A stretch of 64,000 bases of DNA, taken from the NCBI GenBank assembly GCA_037576215.1, contig JBANDB010000013.1, positions 806,001-870,000 on the forward strand, in the 5' to 3' direction. Source of the DNA: Armillaria gallica (taxonomy: Eukaryota > Basidiomycota > Agaricomycetes > Agaricales > Physalacriaceae). Below, piece by piece: positions 47,830 to 58,534 of the stretch. Below the pieces are notes generated by a model that was not told where the DNA came from, did no database searches, and saw only the letters and a list, made by a program, of their open reading frames with translations. How positions within the stretch are numbered: the stretch's first letter is position 1; each line of letters starts with the position of its first letter. A program made the position numbers and the translations under genes.

Positions 47830-49975
47830 TCACAATCGAGCACTGGATTCCACCTCCATAGCGCTTGATTCCTCTGCTACTATCATCTGAAGCTGCGAAG
47901 CAATCATCTGCAGCTGTCTAACAGAGTGAAGTATTATCTCAGCCCTCTGGTTCACAGAACCCGGGCCCGCAGTACTGGTATTTGCACCTGGGTCTACTGG
48001 CGTGGACCCGTTGTTGGGTGCATCCTCACCGCTAGGAGAAGACCTGTCCCTTCCATCTTGGATTGACGGGTCACCTTGAGCACCGTGATCGCTGGCAGTA
48101 GCGGAACGTGATGCGGTGGTATTGTCCGGGCGAGGACTCTCTCGTTTCATGGGGATGTTAGGTTCTGCAGTAGGACCTGGACCTGGGATCTCCTCGATAA
48201 CTGGAGGCGTCACTGTACCAACCGCAACATCGACGCGTTCAGGGGCAACGCTACCACCAGACCAGACGTAGTAAGTACTTTCATCCTGTACCAGGGGATC
48301 GTCTGTGAAACGAAGTAGGTTCACATCAGGCTCGGGAGCGCTGCGAGCTTCATTGTGTGCATCCTCTATTCTGCGGTACATCCAATATAAGCTGTCAAAC
48401 TGCAGTATGTGATAGCCGTCTGAAGTCAGCGAATACAACCTCCATCTGGGGGCTGGCACGCCATACGTTTCAATGTGGTACTGGGAAAGAACAAAACCTG
48501 AAGGAAACACTAGGCGTCCTGGTGTTGTAAAATGAACAACTATGGAACGATCCCTAGCATACCAGGTGCTGTAAATTTTACCAATGAACCGGTCGTCGTC
48601 TTTGTCGGCTAATAAAAAGCACCAGGTTCCTTTTTCTTCGGCAGTAAGCCTTGAGTGGTCCTTCACTTGGTAGGCATGGTACCATTGGTCGTGCGGCGTC
48701 GTGGAGTTTTTTACGGCCGGGATTACAACCGCGGGAACGCGGTATTTGTCTAGTGTATTTGTCTGATGTCCCCCAAATTCGGCATGCCATTCTGGGAACA
48801 TATCCCTAGTCCAAGCATATGCATGGTATCCGTGACGTATTCTTTTCAGATGCTGCTCTACGGCACTATCGCTCCTGGGTTCTCTCATTTGCGTGTAGCC
48901 CTGTGATCGACTGGAGGAGAACGGAGTATGGGGATCGAAGTTCTGGTTCTCCGGTCGGCATGCACCTGAAGGCATCCCTTCCAAGATCAATTCGCAACCC
49001 TTGTTGATTGCAAATTCGTCATACGGGGAATCAGGTGAGAATCTTTGTTCTACGATATTTAATGCAGCAGGTTCATACGTGGAAGACTCTAGTATGTCTG
49101 CCATCTCCTCTGTCGTGAGTTGGTGAGAGAAGTAGACGGGAACCTTTCCAACATTATGATACCAGGCGAGCTGTTCTCTGTTCAGACTGTTTCCCCACAG
49201 TCCGATAAATCCCATGTTCGCGGCTGGGATAGGCTGGTTTCTGAAGAATTCGGACAACGGAACAGACTCAGACCGAGACGGTATGGAATAATACTTCACG
49301 CATGCATTTTTGCGTCTGCAGGCCTCTCTGTATGGTGACGATACGTTGGAGAACGTGTTGGTACGAGGCAGTCCCAGCGAGGCGACGGATGACTCCTGGT
49401 TTGGGGAAATCTGGAATGCTGGTATTTGGAGCGCCTCTCCTTCTGAGCTTCTCCTTGATACTCCACAGTTGGAGGTCGAGGCAATAGTTCCTGCGAAGAA
49501 GATCCTCTATCAGGCCTTCGTCAACTGAACAGGCATCGTCTTGTTTCAGGTCTAATGCTGGCAATACATTTGCCCACTCTACGACCCTGCTATAAGGTTC
49601 CATAAAAGGAAGCCAAGGCGCATCAACGCAAAACTCCTGAGGATGCTCGGTACAGTCGAATGGTCCGAGATGACCATCAACTCGATGGAACATAGGTGGG
49701 AGTTTATAATGGGCAAAGTTTGGGTCTCGAACACCTGGGAAGAAAGGGAACGTGATGCCATCTGCATTCAGTGACCATAATTCAACCATCTTAACCCATT
49801 CTTGTTGTTCCTTTGTCTTTGAGTATTCGACAATCCTGCCTGAATATTCGCCTCTTTGATTTATTTTGAAAGACGGCCCCCCCTTGACAGTGGGAACGAA
49901 ATCGTATCCAGCCCAGCTCGGTGAGCGCTCAACATCGTACAAAGTAAAAGGGGTCTGACTTGAAATGTCGTCCAT
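47830..49975 (-). CDS. Unknown agaric protein C
   Basis: Exon 1 is 49365-49975 (start ATG at 49973-49975), exon 2 is 47830-49315, and the 49-bp intron 49316-49364 joins the two frames exactly. The protein of about 698 residues has no domain I can name. Visible blocks are FTLYDVERSPSWAGYDFVPT, FPGVRDPNFAHYKLPPMFHR and MGFIGLWGNSLNREQLAWYH. Aromatic-rich segments follow, such as WRLYSLTSDGYHILQFDSLY. The last 130 residues are low-complexity, rich in Pro, Ser, Thr and Asp. It has no signal peptide or membrane segment, so a cytoplasmic or nuclear protein is likely. It lies between paralogs A and B and is divergent from B (365 bp). Confidence 0.7.
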
Positions 49976-50339
49976 GAGTCGTGTAAAGGGCAAGGAAACC
50001 TGAGTACTCGGGTTTATCTATATTGTGGCTCGTTGATCGATCGATCGATCGGGTCTTCAAGATCATCCTCCACCAGATGTGACAGACAGTGATCCCCTCG
50101 TTGCAGGATCGAACAGCGGTAAACGCGAAACTCCGAGGGTCCATGTCCATCAGGCAATCAACCCTCTGCCAAGTGACGCGATCGAGACCGTGATCGAGAT
50201 CCTCCGCCACCTAGACCCTCCGCCTAACCTGGTCTCAGCCTCACAACCGGGCCTCGCAACCTAATCGGGGCCCGCACGTTTATGTGGGGGTACTATATAT
50301 GAAGCATGTGCCAGACGTACCTGAACGAACATTCCTGCA
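49976..50339. promoter_or_regulatory. Shared promoter region, genes C and B
   Basis: 364 bp separate the divergent starts of C and B. It contains a run of GATC tetranucleotides near 50034-50052 and a TATATATG stretch at 50293-50300, about 40 bp before the B start, which could be a TATA box. The assignment is inferred from orientation. Confidence 0.5.
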
Positions 50340-52117
50340 ATGGCCTCCCTTCAGAGTCACCATAGTCGCTTGAACTTGTATCGAGAATATGTCCCAAGTC
50401 CTCATTTTCCATCGGCATTCGGCTGGAAATCGAGAGGTAATGGACATATACTGACGGCCGCTGGAGCTGCACCGTCGTCACCTTCAGAACCAGCTTCCCT
50501 CATTGTGGTTGGAGATGTGCTACCGACAAAGTTTTGGGTAGACAAATTAGGCGGCTGGAAAGAGGAATTTGGATCCATGAAAAACGCTAAATTTTCCTTG
50601 CTCCTAGGAGAGCCCCAAGATATCAGCTTCCGTGCGGACTGGGTAAATGCTGTAGGAAGAATAAACGGAGCTACATCCCAGATTGCAAGTGGTGCCGCTG
50701 TTCAAAGCTGCGTTCATACAGAAAACCAATCTACTCAGATACGCTTTGGGGCATCGGTTTTCCAGCCACTGGTAAGACATCTCCTTTCTCCTTAAGTCAT
50801 TCTTTTATGTGCTTATTATCCATTAGGATGTTACTGCAAATGTGTTAGACAACGTAATTCAGACTTGGGTAGTTGACCCTGAACATCAAGTTGGCCTTGA
50901 CCAGTTGAAGAAGACACATCGAATTGATTGTCTGAGGGTCTTTGACATTGACGACACACCAGTCTCCCCACGAGATGTAGCATCGGTGTTACAAGGTAAA
51001 ATAACCGTTTTTGTGTCTGAGCGAGCTCTTAAGACCTTCTCTTGCAGGGGCAATGGTAGAAGTACATTTTGCCATGCGGCACTGGGCCATCTATCGTAAC
51101 AAGGAACCAGCAAAACACGCGTTCAGTTGCACCATCAACCAGATCTGCGTCTTAAAGCGGGCCCCGCCTGCGGCCCCTAGCCCTTATAAGAGTGCCTCGC
51201 GACCTTATAGGCCAGCGCCGACCACGCCAACCAGAACTCTGACCACGCCGACCAGAACTCCACCGATCGCTCCTTTACTACCAGCTGCAGAATTACAGCC
51301 ACAACAAACCGCGTCGACTGAAATTGTAATTCAATCTCAGGAGTTGCCTTTCAACGTTGCCCAGCCTGGACAAGATCTGTTGGACGGTGGCTCGCCGTCA
51401 CAAATCACAGTAGCCCTCGCCAACAGATCCGCTCTAGTCCGACCTGTGACTCCTGTACCAACGGACTCAGGTAGGGCTTATCCAACGCCGCCCTCTGAAG
51501 TGCCACCAGGAGTTCTTCGCTCGTCAAACGTGTTTAATCAGAGACACGCCAGTGCGGTTCCTTTGTACAGGGCTGCGGAAGGGCAAGAAAACGTGCCAAG
51601 CACCATCACGCCGCATTTTCTTGGGCAGCAGGGCCTGGGGATTGGCAATAGAAGACCGAACACGTTTGACCACGGCATGTTTGGCTTACCATTTCGCAGC
51701 AACGGTGCGACAGGGAGTCAATTCGCTCAACGGACGGGGCTGGCAGGGGAAGCAAACCCTCACAATCATCCTGGTATGGACAGAGAGAGGGTCCATAACC
51801 AAGTCGAAGAACACGGTGCAGAGGGAGACATTGGAGGAGATGGCAGAAACGCGCAAGTTCAGCTTCTGAATGTCGAGCACACTCCATTGGTGAACGAAGA
51901 CCTTGCATCGGTATCTACCGATCTTACGGAACCCACTCCCATAGAATCTGAAACAGCTGGGGATACAGAATCCACTGCTGACACAGCTTCATCTGCGCCA
52001 CCAGAGTCTCGCCGCCTAAAGTCTGTCCAACACAAAGGCCCGAATAACCAGAAAAAGAGGAAGAGCGATGACGACGAAATATTGCCAAAATCGGCTCGAG
52101 CTCGTGTCGGTAAATAG
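50340..52117 (+). CDS. Unknown agaric protein B with proline-rich middle and basic tail
   Basis: Exons are 50340-50771, 50827-50995 and 51048-52117, joined by introns of 55 and 52 bp in consistent phase. The N-terminal domain reads FGWKSRGNGHILTAAG and KFWVDKLGGWKEEFGSM. The second domain reads DVTANVLDNVIQTWVVDP then AMVEVHFAMRHWAIYRNK. A proline/threonine-rich linker with a TTPTRT repeat follows. The C-terminus ends in NQKKRKSDDDEILPKSARA, a basic NLS-like tail. Gene A shares the GNGH motif, the second domain and the tail, though sequence outside is very different. I do not recognise the family or function. Nuclear location is an inference. Confidence 0.7.
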
Positions 52118-53569
52118 AGCATAATGGTGGATGGTGGACTGTGGATGCGGCTAGACCTTGTAGTTAGGCCTTGTACTGTCCGTTTATTCTGCAAATCTAT
52201 ATCTAGCAGTTATAGCTAAGCGCTTCTGCGTCTGCCTACTACAACAAGACCTTGAGATATACGGATTCAGAAGATAACCAACTGTCTGCAGAAAATTTGA
52301 CGACTGTCGTCAATCATGTGTAGTGTGACTGTAAGTCATTGGACTCGTCGATTTCCCGTGCCTGTCAGGGTATATGGTAGGCATACTTTAAGAGACACCG
52401 GTGACAGTTATTTGGTTCAGGTGCTCGCCTCAAATAAACAGACCCAGGAGTTGATTGATAGCACTTAGCGGCCAAAATCAAATGCGATACCTATGTCAAA
52501 AACCTCGACCCATAGCAGGAGGCGGCATAAATTGTCCATTCCAGATTCCGCGTAGATAGATTGATCTAAGTGTGCAGATTTGGTCGCAGCTATAGACCTG
52601 CTTCTATATTATGGAAAGTCTAACGGTCGCGCTATGTACCTACGTTGTATGGATACATGAGTGCCTGAGGGTTTGAAATGAGCAACGGTAGGATATATCT
52701 GACAGCCATATCATCGATCAGATAGCGTTTAATATTGTCTGGCAAATTATAAACAGTTTGTTTTATATACAACCAAAAATATACTTTACTTAATTATATG
52801 CACCAAGAAATATCCTATCAGAAATATAGGTGCCTATGCGACTGGCCCAACCGCCCAGAAGGCTGGGAATGCGCTCCCAAGCACCCAAAACACCTCCAAA
52901 ACACCTCCAAAACCTCCCAATCGTCAACTGCCGGCCAAAAACGAAGTGCCGAAGCCTAAGGCGACGCGAAAATGGCTGGCGTTGCCGGGGAGCCGGTCCC
53001 AATACGCGCAGGAGGGAGCGGACACGATGAACCTTAAGTGTCGCATCCTTCCCACGTTGGCGCCAGGGACCGGCAGGCACCGAGCACCGGCACCGATCAC
53101 GTTTGATCACCGGCGGCGTCATTAGATCGCGCTCGGCTCGGCACTTCGGCATCTGGAGCCACTTGGCTCTTTTTTTCTTTTTTCTTTTTCCTTAATTTAA
53201 ATTCTCCCTTGTGGTGCCGTCGCCGAGGCTGTTCTAGGATATCAGTCGAGTTTATAGGCACAGGGTTACCTAAAAAAACACGAGTCAGCCCTTCTCATGC
53301 AAATCTGATCTGAGGACCTTACCAGTCCTCCTCCTGTTTCCTTTCTTGTACCTTGAATAACTTATTGCGACCTTTCATGGGAGAGTCCCCATAACAGTGA
53401 TCACGCAAACATACACGATATTAGTAGGCCAATTATTAACTCGAATATTTTCTATGTACTGACGTGCGAGGTAGTACTGTCCTCGACATGTGAGGTCTTA
53501 GGCGACTAGTTCAAAGTATCTCAGCTCCAGCGTACTCTCCCATAAAGAATACCGTGAGTCACCGTATCA
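52118..53569. other. Intergenic, GC-rich patch near 53000
   Basis: No gene is seen. A GC-rich patch at about 52830-53160 with short CACCTCCAAAA tandem repeats (52894-52920) is followed by a T-rich run at 53171-53195. It resembles the patch at 40670-40967 in base composition, in the shared word GGCACCGATC and in the following T run. Confidence 0.45.
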
Positions 53570-56500
53570 TCAATGCACGTTGTTCCCTGAACTCCCTTCC
53601 AAGGAAGTTGGGTCCCACGAGTCAGCCTCTTGGCGCATGGCCTCCCATTGTGCATCCCACAGTTGTTGATTAAAGGCTGGAACAATCAGTCTATCAGCAC
53701 ACTGCCGCAACATATACTAAATGGCCGTACCTTCGCCTTTACGCTGCACAATGAACGGGAATCTCCAGAGCAGACGGAGGTCAGCTTTAGTCGCTAAAAA
53801 CTCGATTTCTTCCTGTAGCAAGCTAACATCGAACAGTTCCTTCAGCACAGTCAATGCACCTGTCTCGAAATACTCGAGATCCAAAGGATCATCAACCGCC
53901 TCGGCTGATTCGCGCTGGGTGTCGGCAACCCTCTTGAGATAGATGATCAATGCAGCTGCAAAGTGTTTGGCAGACGCCTGTGCCAGCTGAAAAGGAGTAA
54001 CCTCCTGCTCCCCTTTTGAGAAGTAGAGAACAAAGTCACGGCAGGCAACCCATATGATGTGCTTGTAGCAGTTGACGGCCAGGCGAACACCATCCTTGTG
54101 CTGCTCCTCGTTCTCACCATTCAAGGCTGTAGCAAAGACGCAAAAATTACCCAGTGCGACCACATCCAATAAACCACGACGTGTACTGACATCCGGGCAA
54201 TGAATGTCGGATGCTAACCACATACATGAGCTCACACCTCTCAAGAAAGCAATAAAGCAACTTGCCCTGACCCGCTCGAACTACATATCACTTGCGCAAA
54301 ATAGCACATCATTCGCAGCAGCAAGGGGCGCAACTCGTTGTGGACCACATTGGTGATAAAGAAGTCCCACACGCGTGTGTGGACAAACCCAACCACAGTG
54401 TCCTCAATGCAACTGGAGACATAGAAGTGTTGTCCAGACACGATACATTTTTCCAGTGTGATAACCGCGTGATGGGTGTTGGGCCGCATGAAACTAAACG
54501 CAAATCAAGTCAGGTCAATTCCGACCAGGCGTCACACTCACAGCAGAGTGCCAGGTTCCAAGACCAACATTTCCGCATCCCACGCGTCAGAGTCAGGTAT
54601 GAAACCAGGCTTCCAGTCATCAAAGAATTCTTCAATGCAACCGTTCGGCACTACAGTGCCACGTCTGCGAAACAAGAACCAGATCTTTTTGCCCGTCAAC
54701 ACCTGCACAACCGTCCCCACGCCCATTGAATCCAGGTGAATGTAGCTAAACGTTGCCGCTGTGGATGCCAACGCGAAGGTTGTCGCGGGCTTGGGGTAAT
54801 AAGTCTCGAAAATGTCAGAGGGCATCTCTCGGGTCTGATTGAACGCAGTTGACTGACTCATCGCCTGCCTGTTCCGTTTGGAAAATTAGTCTTAAAGACA
54901 ACAAGGTCTTAACTGATTGCTTACTCGACACACTGTGGCTCTTCCAGTGGTTTCTCTGGCATGGGCAGGAACAGTGCATTCAAAACCAAACCTCTGCTCT
55001 CCAAGTTACCCTGCAAAAGAACAGTTCGCAGGGAACATAAAACGTGTAGATTTCCGTCTGGGTTGTTCCTCTTTGAGTGGTCTGGAAACCCAGAATCAGA
55101 GACTGCAGAGCGTCGAGCAGGCTCTTATCACAACCTACCATGAACTTCCCGATGCACGTCGATGTTTCCGATTTTCTTCATGGACTCCAAGTCCCAATTC
55201 CATTCGGAGTTCGGACGGACACCGGTCACATACACATGTTGTTTTCGAAGCAGGGTCTGCAATCTTCCTGCACTCGACTTAAGTTCCTCTACGCTCACTT
55301 TGGCCACCATAGGGGTGGCATAAGAGTCGCGTGGGTCAGAACTTTTCACGCGTTGTGCTCCTGCAGCAACGCAGGCCAGGTATCCTGCCACCGTTTTCTG
55401 GTCATCCTCAAACTAAACAAAGAGCGCCCTCATGATATTTTACTCATACCACAGCCTAATCATAACTCACTGTGCATTGCAAACCGAAAACTTTCAAGGT
55501 AGTGACCCTGTCCATCGATGGGAGGTAGCAATCAGGAAACACTAAAGCGTCTTGAGAGCGTTCGTAGCGTGTCGGATCCAATTTAAGAGCTTTTCGGGCA
55601 GGCCCCATGCTACTGTCATTTTGTGCTCGCTTGGCAGGACGTGTTGGTGTATCACTGACCAACCAGGACCGCGTGTGCAACAGCCTCATACGCCACTCCT
55701 TTTCCAAAGTATTGTCCCTGTTCAGCTTCTCCAAATGACGCTTGCGCTCGGCCCGAGACATCTTCAACACGAACGGTGATGATTCATCGTCCGTCTCCGC
55801 CTCTTCGAGTTCCTCACTGACATGCGTTTCCTGCTGTAATTCCTCCACCGTGGGCGGATCAATATCTATCTCCATGTCATCTGTATCCAACCCCCCCCCC
55901 AAAGCGAAGAGTGAGGACGTCCCCCCGGGCAGGTCGAGGTTTACCGTTAGCGTGTCTTTCGGTGTCAGAGTGTCGCCCACATCTTGCTCGTGTTCCCCGC
56001 CTTGTTCGTGTTCCTCGTCTTGCCCGTGTTCCCCATCTCGCTCGCGTTCCTTGTCGCCGTCTTTGACCTTGTTATGTGGGGTCACCACACCGAACTTTGG
56101 CAGGGGAGTGTGCAGCACAGGCATTTCAGGTTGGAACGTCTTGAGGTCGCCGATTTCACAGCGCGGAACGTGTCTTTCTTCTTCCCACAGCGGAAAGACG
56201 ACGCTAGCACGCCTCCCACGTTGCCAGCCGGCTCGTTGGGCGGCTCTGCGTGTTTGGTCACTTTCCTCTTCTACGGTGACATATTTGTCTTCCTCTGAGT
56301 CGTCTTCGGTGTGCACCACGGGGGGAACAAAAAGCTGAGTCCACGAAGACCGATCCACACTGTCCACCGATCGACTACGCCTGTGGTTTTTCACGTACAG
56401 CCCATCTTTTGCCTTGATGGTGCATTCCTGCCTCCATGCCGGGAGGCTTTCCTGTAACCATCGCCCGTTAGATTCCGACACATTGTGTCCCAGCTCTAAC

Positions 56501-57953
56501 TTATACTGTTGCGCGTCGTTCAGAGCCTCCTGGAAAAAGTTCTCATCGGCGCGTGCTTGCGGAGAATCGATTGTATCAGCTATCCCGTTCAGGAATTGTG
56601 CAAGCCCAAATTCCGAATCCCACATTCCCGCTGCCACGCCAACGATACATCTCCAGGCCTCGCGCTCAACTAACCGGACCGTCAATGGCTTGCCCAGAGC
56701 CTCGACCCTTGAACCCGCCTGTGAACATGTCAGTCAGAAGGCAAGAACATTAGAGGTCATACCAACACACCTTAATTGTACCTGTGAGAGCGCAGACCTG
56801 CCCCAGACCCTCACCACAAAATATAATCAGAGGTGAGATGAACACAGCCGCGCCGAACGCGGCCTTCCAGTCTGTGAGCCGACGTTTCAAACGCCCTGCC
56901 CCCAGCACGGCTGACACTGAGCTCGCTAGCCCGTTTTGTTGCATCACTCTGAAAAGCCTTTCAGGGCCACGTGAGATCTAGTTGGGTGGACCTTACCGGT
57001 ACAGCCTGGAGAGATATGTGTCTGACATGGCACCTTTATGCTAGGAAAGGTTATGGCGACGATCAGTTGTGCACTGCGACGACAACGCCTACACTTACCA
57101 AGAGTAGGCTGCGAATGAATATAGCCAAACCATCCACCAGGGAAGCCACACTCGTCCAATGTTCCTGCAGAGCATGCGTTTGATATTCCATCAGGAGCAT
57201 AACATCTCTGCCCTCAAGGCCGAGATGTGAAAGGTCCTGATGAACTGGTGGCTGGACAACATTCGTCCCATTATAGGCCGTGCGTGTATGCTCATCAAAC
57301 GCGTGTTTGAGTGTCTGCAATTGGGTCGGCCACTTATTGAGGCGGGCCGCATACTGTGGCCCAATAGATGTCAGCGATTTGTACCTCCTGCCTCAAAAAG
57401 GGCGCACCTCTGAGGTCCTTTTATCCATTGTTAGTTTGCGTGGGAAGGAGGGAACCTGTAGTAGCGTGGATCGGTTGGTGGCTGCGAATCGATCCACGGT
57501 CTTGAGGGCGAGCAAAAAATCCGTTATTTGGGTGGTGGCATTGCCGCCTACGAGACGATCAACATTCCCTCTCAGCGGTTTAGTCTCGCCTTGGAGTATT
57601 TTCTCGCTATAAGCCTGCAATTCGTTGCACAAGACCTATGGCACCGTCAGCCAAGTGGAACAACAGACCAAAGAGCCACCCACATCGGCGAAACTCCCGG
57701 CATAATCCAACCACGCGTCTGCACCTACTCGCACTCGTCGTTGACGTGCGGCACACCATATATTTGGCCTGTGCTGCCCCAAAACATCGGCACACTCCAG
57801 GTGCAAATCCTGACAGAGTGTACTGCGTCGGGCAACGTCCCACATTTCTGTATTTCGGTGGTCAGCATGCATTCTCACCCACACATTGTACAAAAAGCAA
57901 TTGCCAATTCCTCGCGTTCTGGACGCGTCCACGAGGCACGTGCGCAGTAACAC
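53570..57953 (-). CDS. JmjC-like domain protein, agaric-expanded family
   Basis: A multi-exon gene read on the minus strand; the 5' start is uncertain (57870-57953). The N-terminal part has WLDYAGSFADVGGSL and FLLALKTVDRFAATNRS. A long exon (55456-56735) holds REAWRCIVGVAAGMWDSEFG and an acidic region with an EHEQGGEHEQ repeat. It is followed by SSAGRLQTLLRKQHVYVTGV and LVLNALFLPMP. The JmjC-like core reads TFSYIHLDSMGVGTVVQVLT with the H-x-D pair, then MRPNTHHAVIT with the distal His after an intron near 54485-54532. The last exons end in NQQLWDAQWEAMRQEA with the stop at 53570-53572. JmjC proteins are Fe(II)/2-oxoglutarate dioxygenases, often histone demethylases; whether this agaric branch has activity is unknown. 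It is divergent from the Spt5-like gene. Confidence 0.75.
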
Positions 57954-57968
57954 CCAGCCATGAGCGAG

Positions 57969-58109
57969 CTCACGCTAACGCCTTACATAAGTGTGACCGT
58001 GAGTCCGAGCTCGAACTCACGCTAACACCTTACATAAGCGTGACCGTGAGTCCGAGCTCGAACTCATGCTCACGCCTTACATAAGCGTGACCGTGAGTTC
58101 AACTAAAAT
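57969..58109. repeat. 47-bp tandem repeat, three copies
   Basis: The unit begins CTCACGCTAAC at 57969, 58016 and 58063, giving a period of 47. Each unit contains CCTTACATAAG followed by TGACCGTGAGT, and the two flanking parts are nearly complementary (CTCACGC against GCGTGA), so each unit can fold. The copies differ at a few positions. It lies upstream of the JmjC-like gene. Confidence 0.85.
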
Positions 58110-58355
58110 CACATGGTGCCACGGAATGAAGTCGGCATCCGTGTTATGAGTTGATGTGCCTTTTCTACCTTAAACGAAAATTCACACAAGCATGTATATT
58201 CACGACAGACGAGACAACAGTAAAAAAGCAAAAGGCCTTATGGCCTGAACTACGACTCACTTTGCGCGTAGGGGATGGACATGTCCTGGGCCATGATGGT
58301 CTGAAAAAAAAGGCAAAGCGTGGGAAGTTTGATCGGCCAGCAGTGACATACACGA

Positions 58356-58401
58356 CCAATGTTGGACGCTCGGCAACCGCGTGCCGAGCGTCCAACATTG
58401 G
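58356..58401. repeat. Perfect 20-bp inverted repeat
   Basis: The left arm 58356-58375 and the right arm 58382-58401 are exact reverse complements, separated by six bases (58376-58381). The flanking bases do not pair. It is 133 bp upstream of the Spt5-like start codon. A perfect 20-bp arm is far beyond chance in a window of this size. Confidence 0.95.
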
Positions 58402-58534
58402 CTGTGTACTAGCGAAGCGACGCGTCATTATTCTCACGCTTTTGCGACTTCACGACGAACCACTATTTCAATAGAACAGATTGGCTGTAGTAATGGCCAC
58501 CCTATCATAAGTTCGTCCCTGAGTGCTTTCCTCA

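Larger units (their letters stand above)
57954..58534. promoter_or_regulatory. Divergent promoter region, JmjC-like / Spt5-like genes
   Basis: About 580 bp separate the two divergent starts. It contains the 47-bp tandem repeats (57969-58109) and the perfect inverted repeat (58356-58401). Coordinate expression of the two genes is plausible from the layout, but is inference. Confidence 0.5.

Noticed and set aside
57969..58109. CRISPR array
   Set aside because: Units are contiguous with no unique spacers, and the organism is a fungus.
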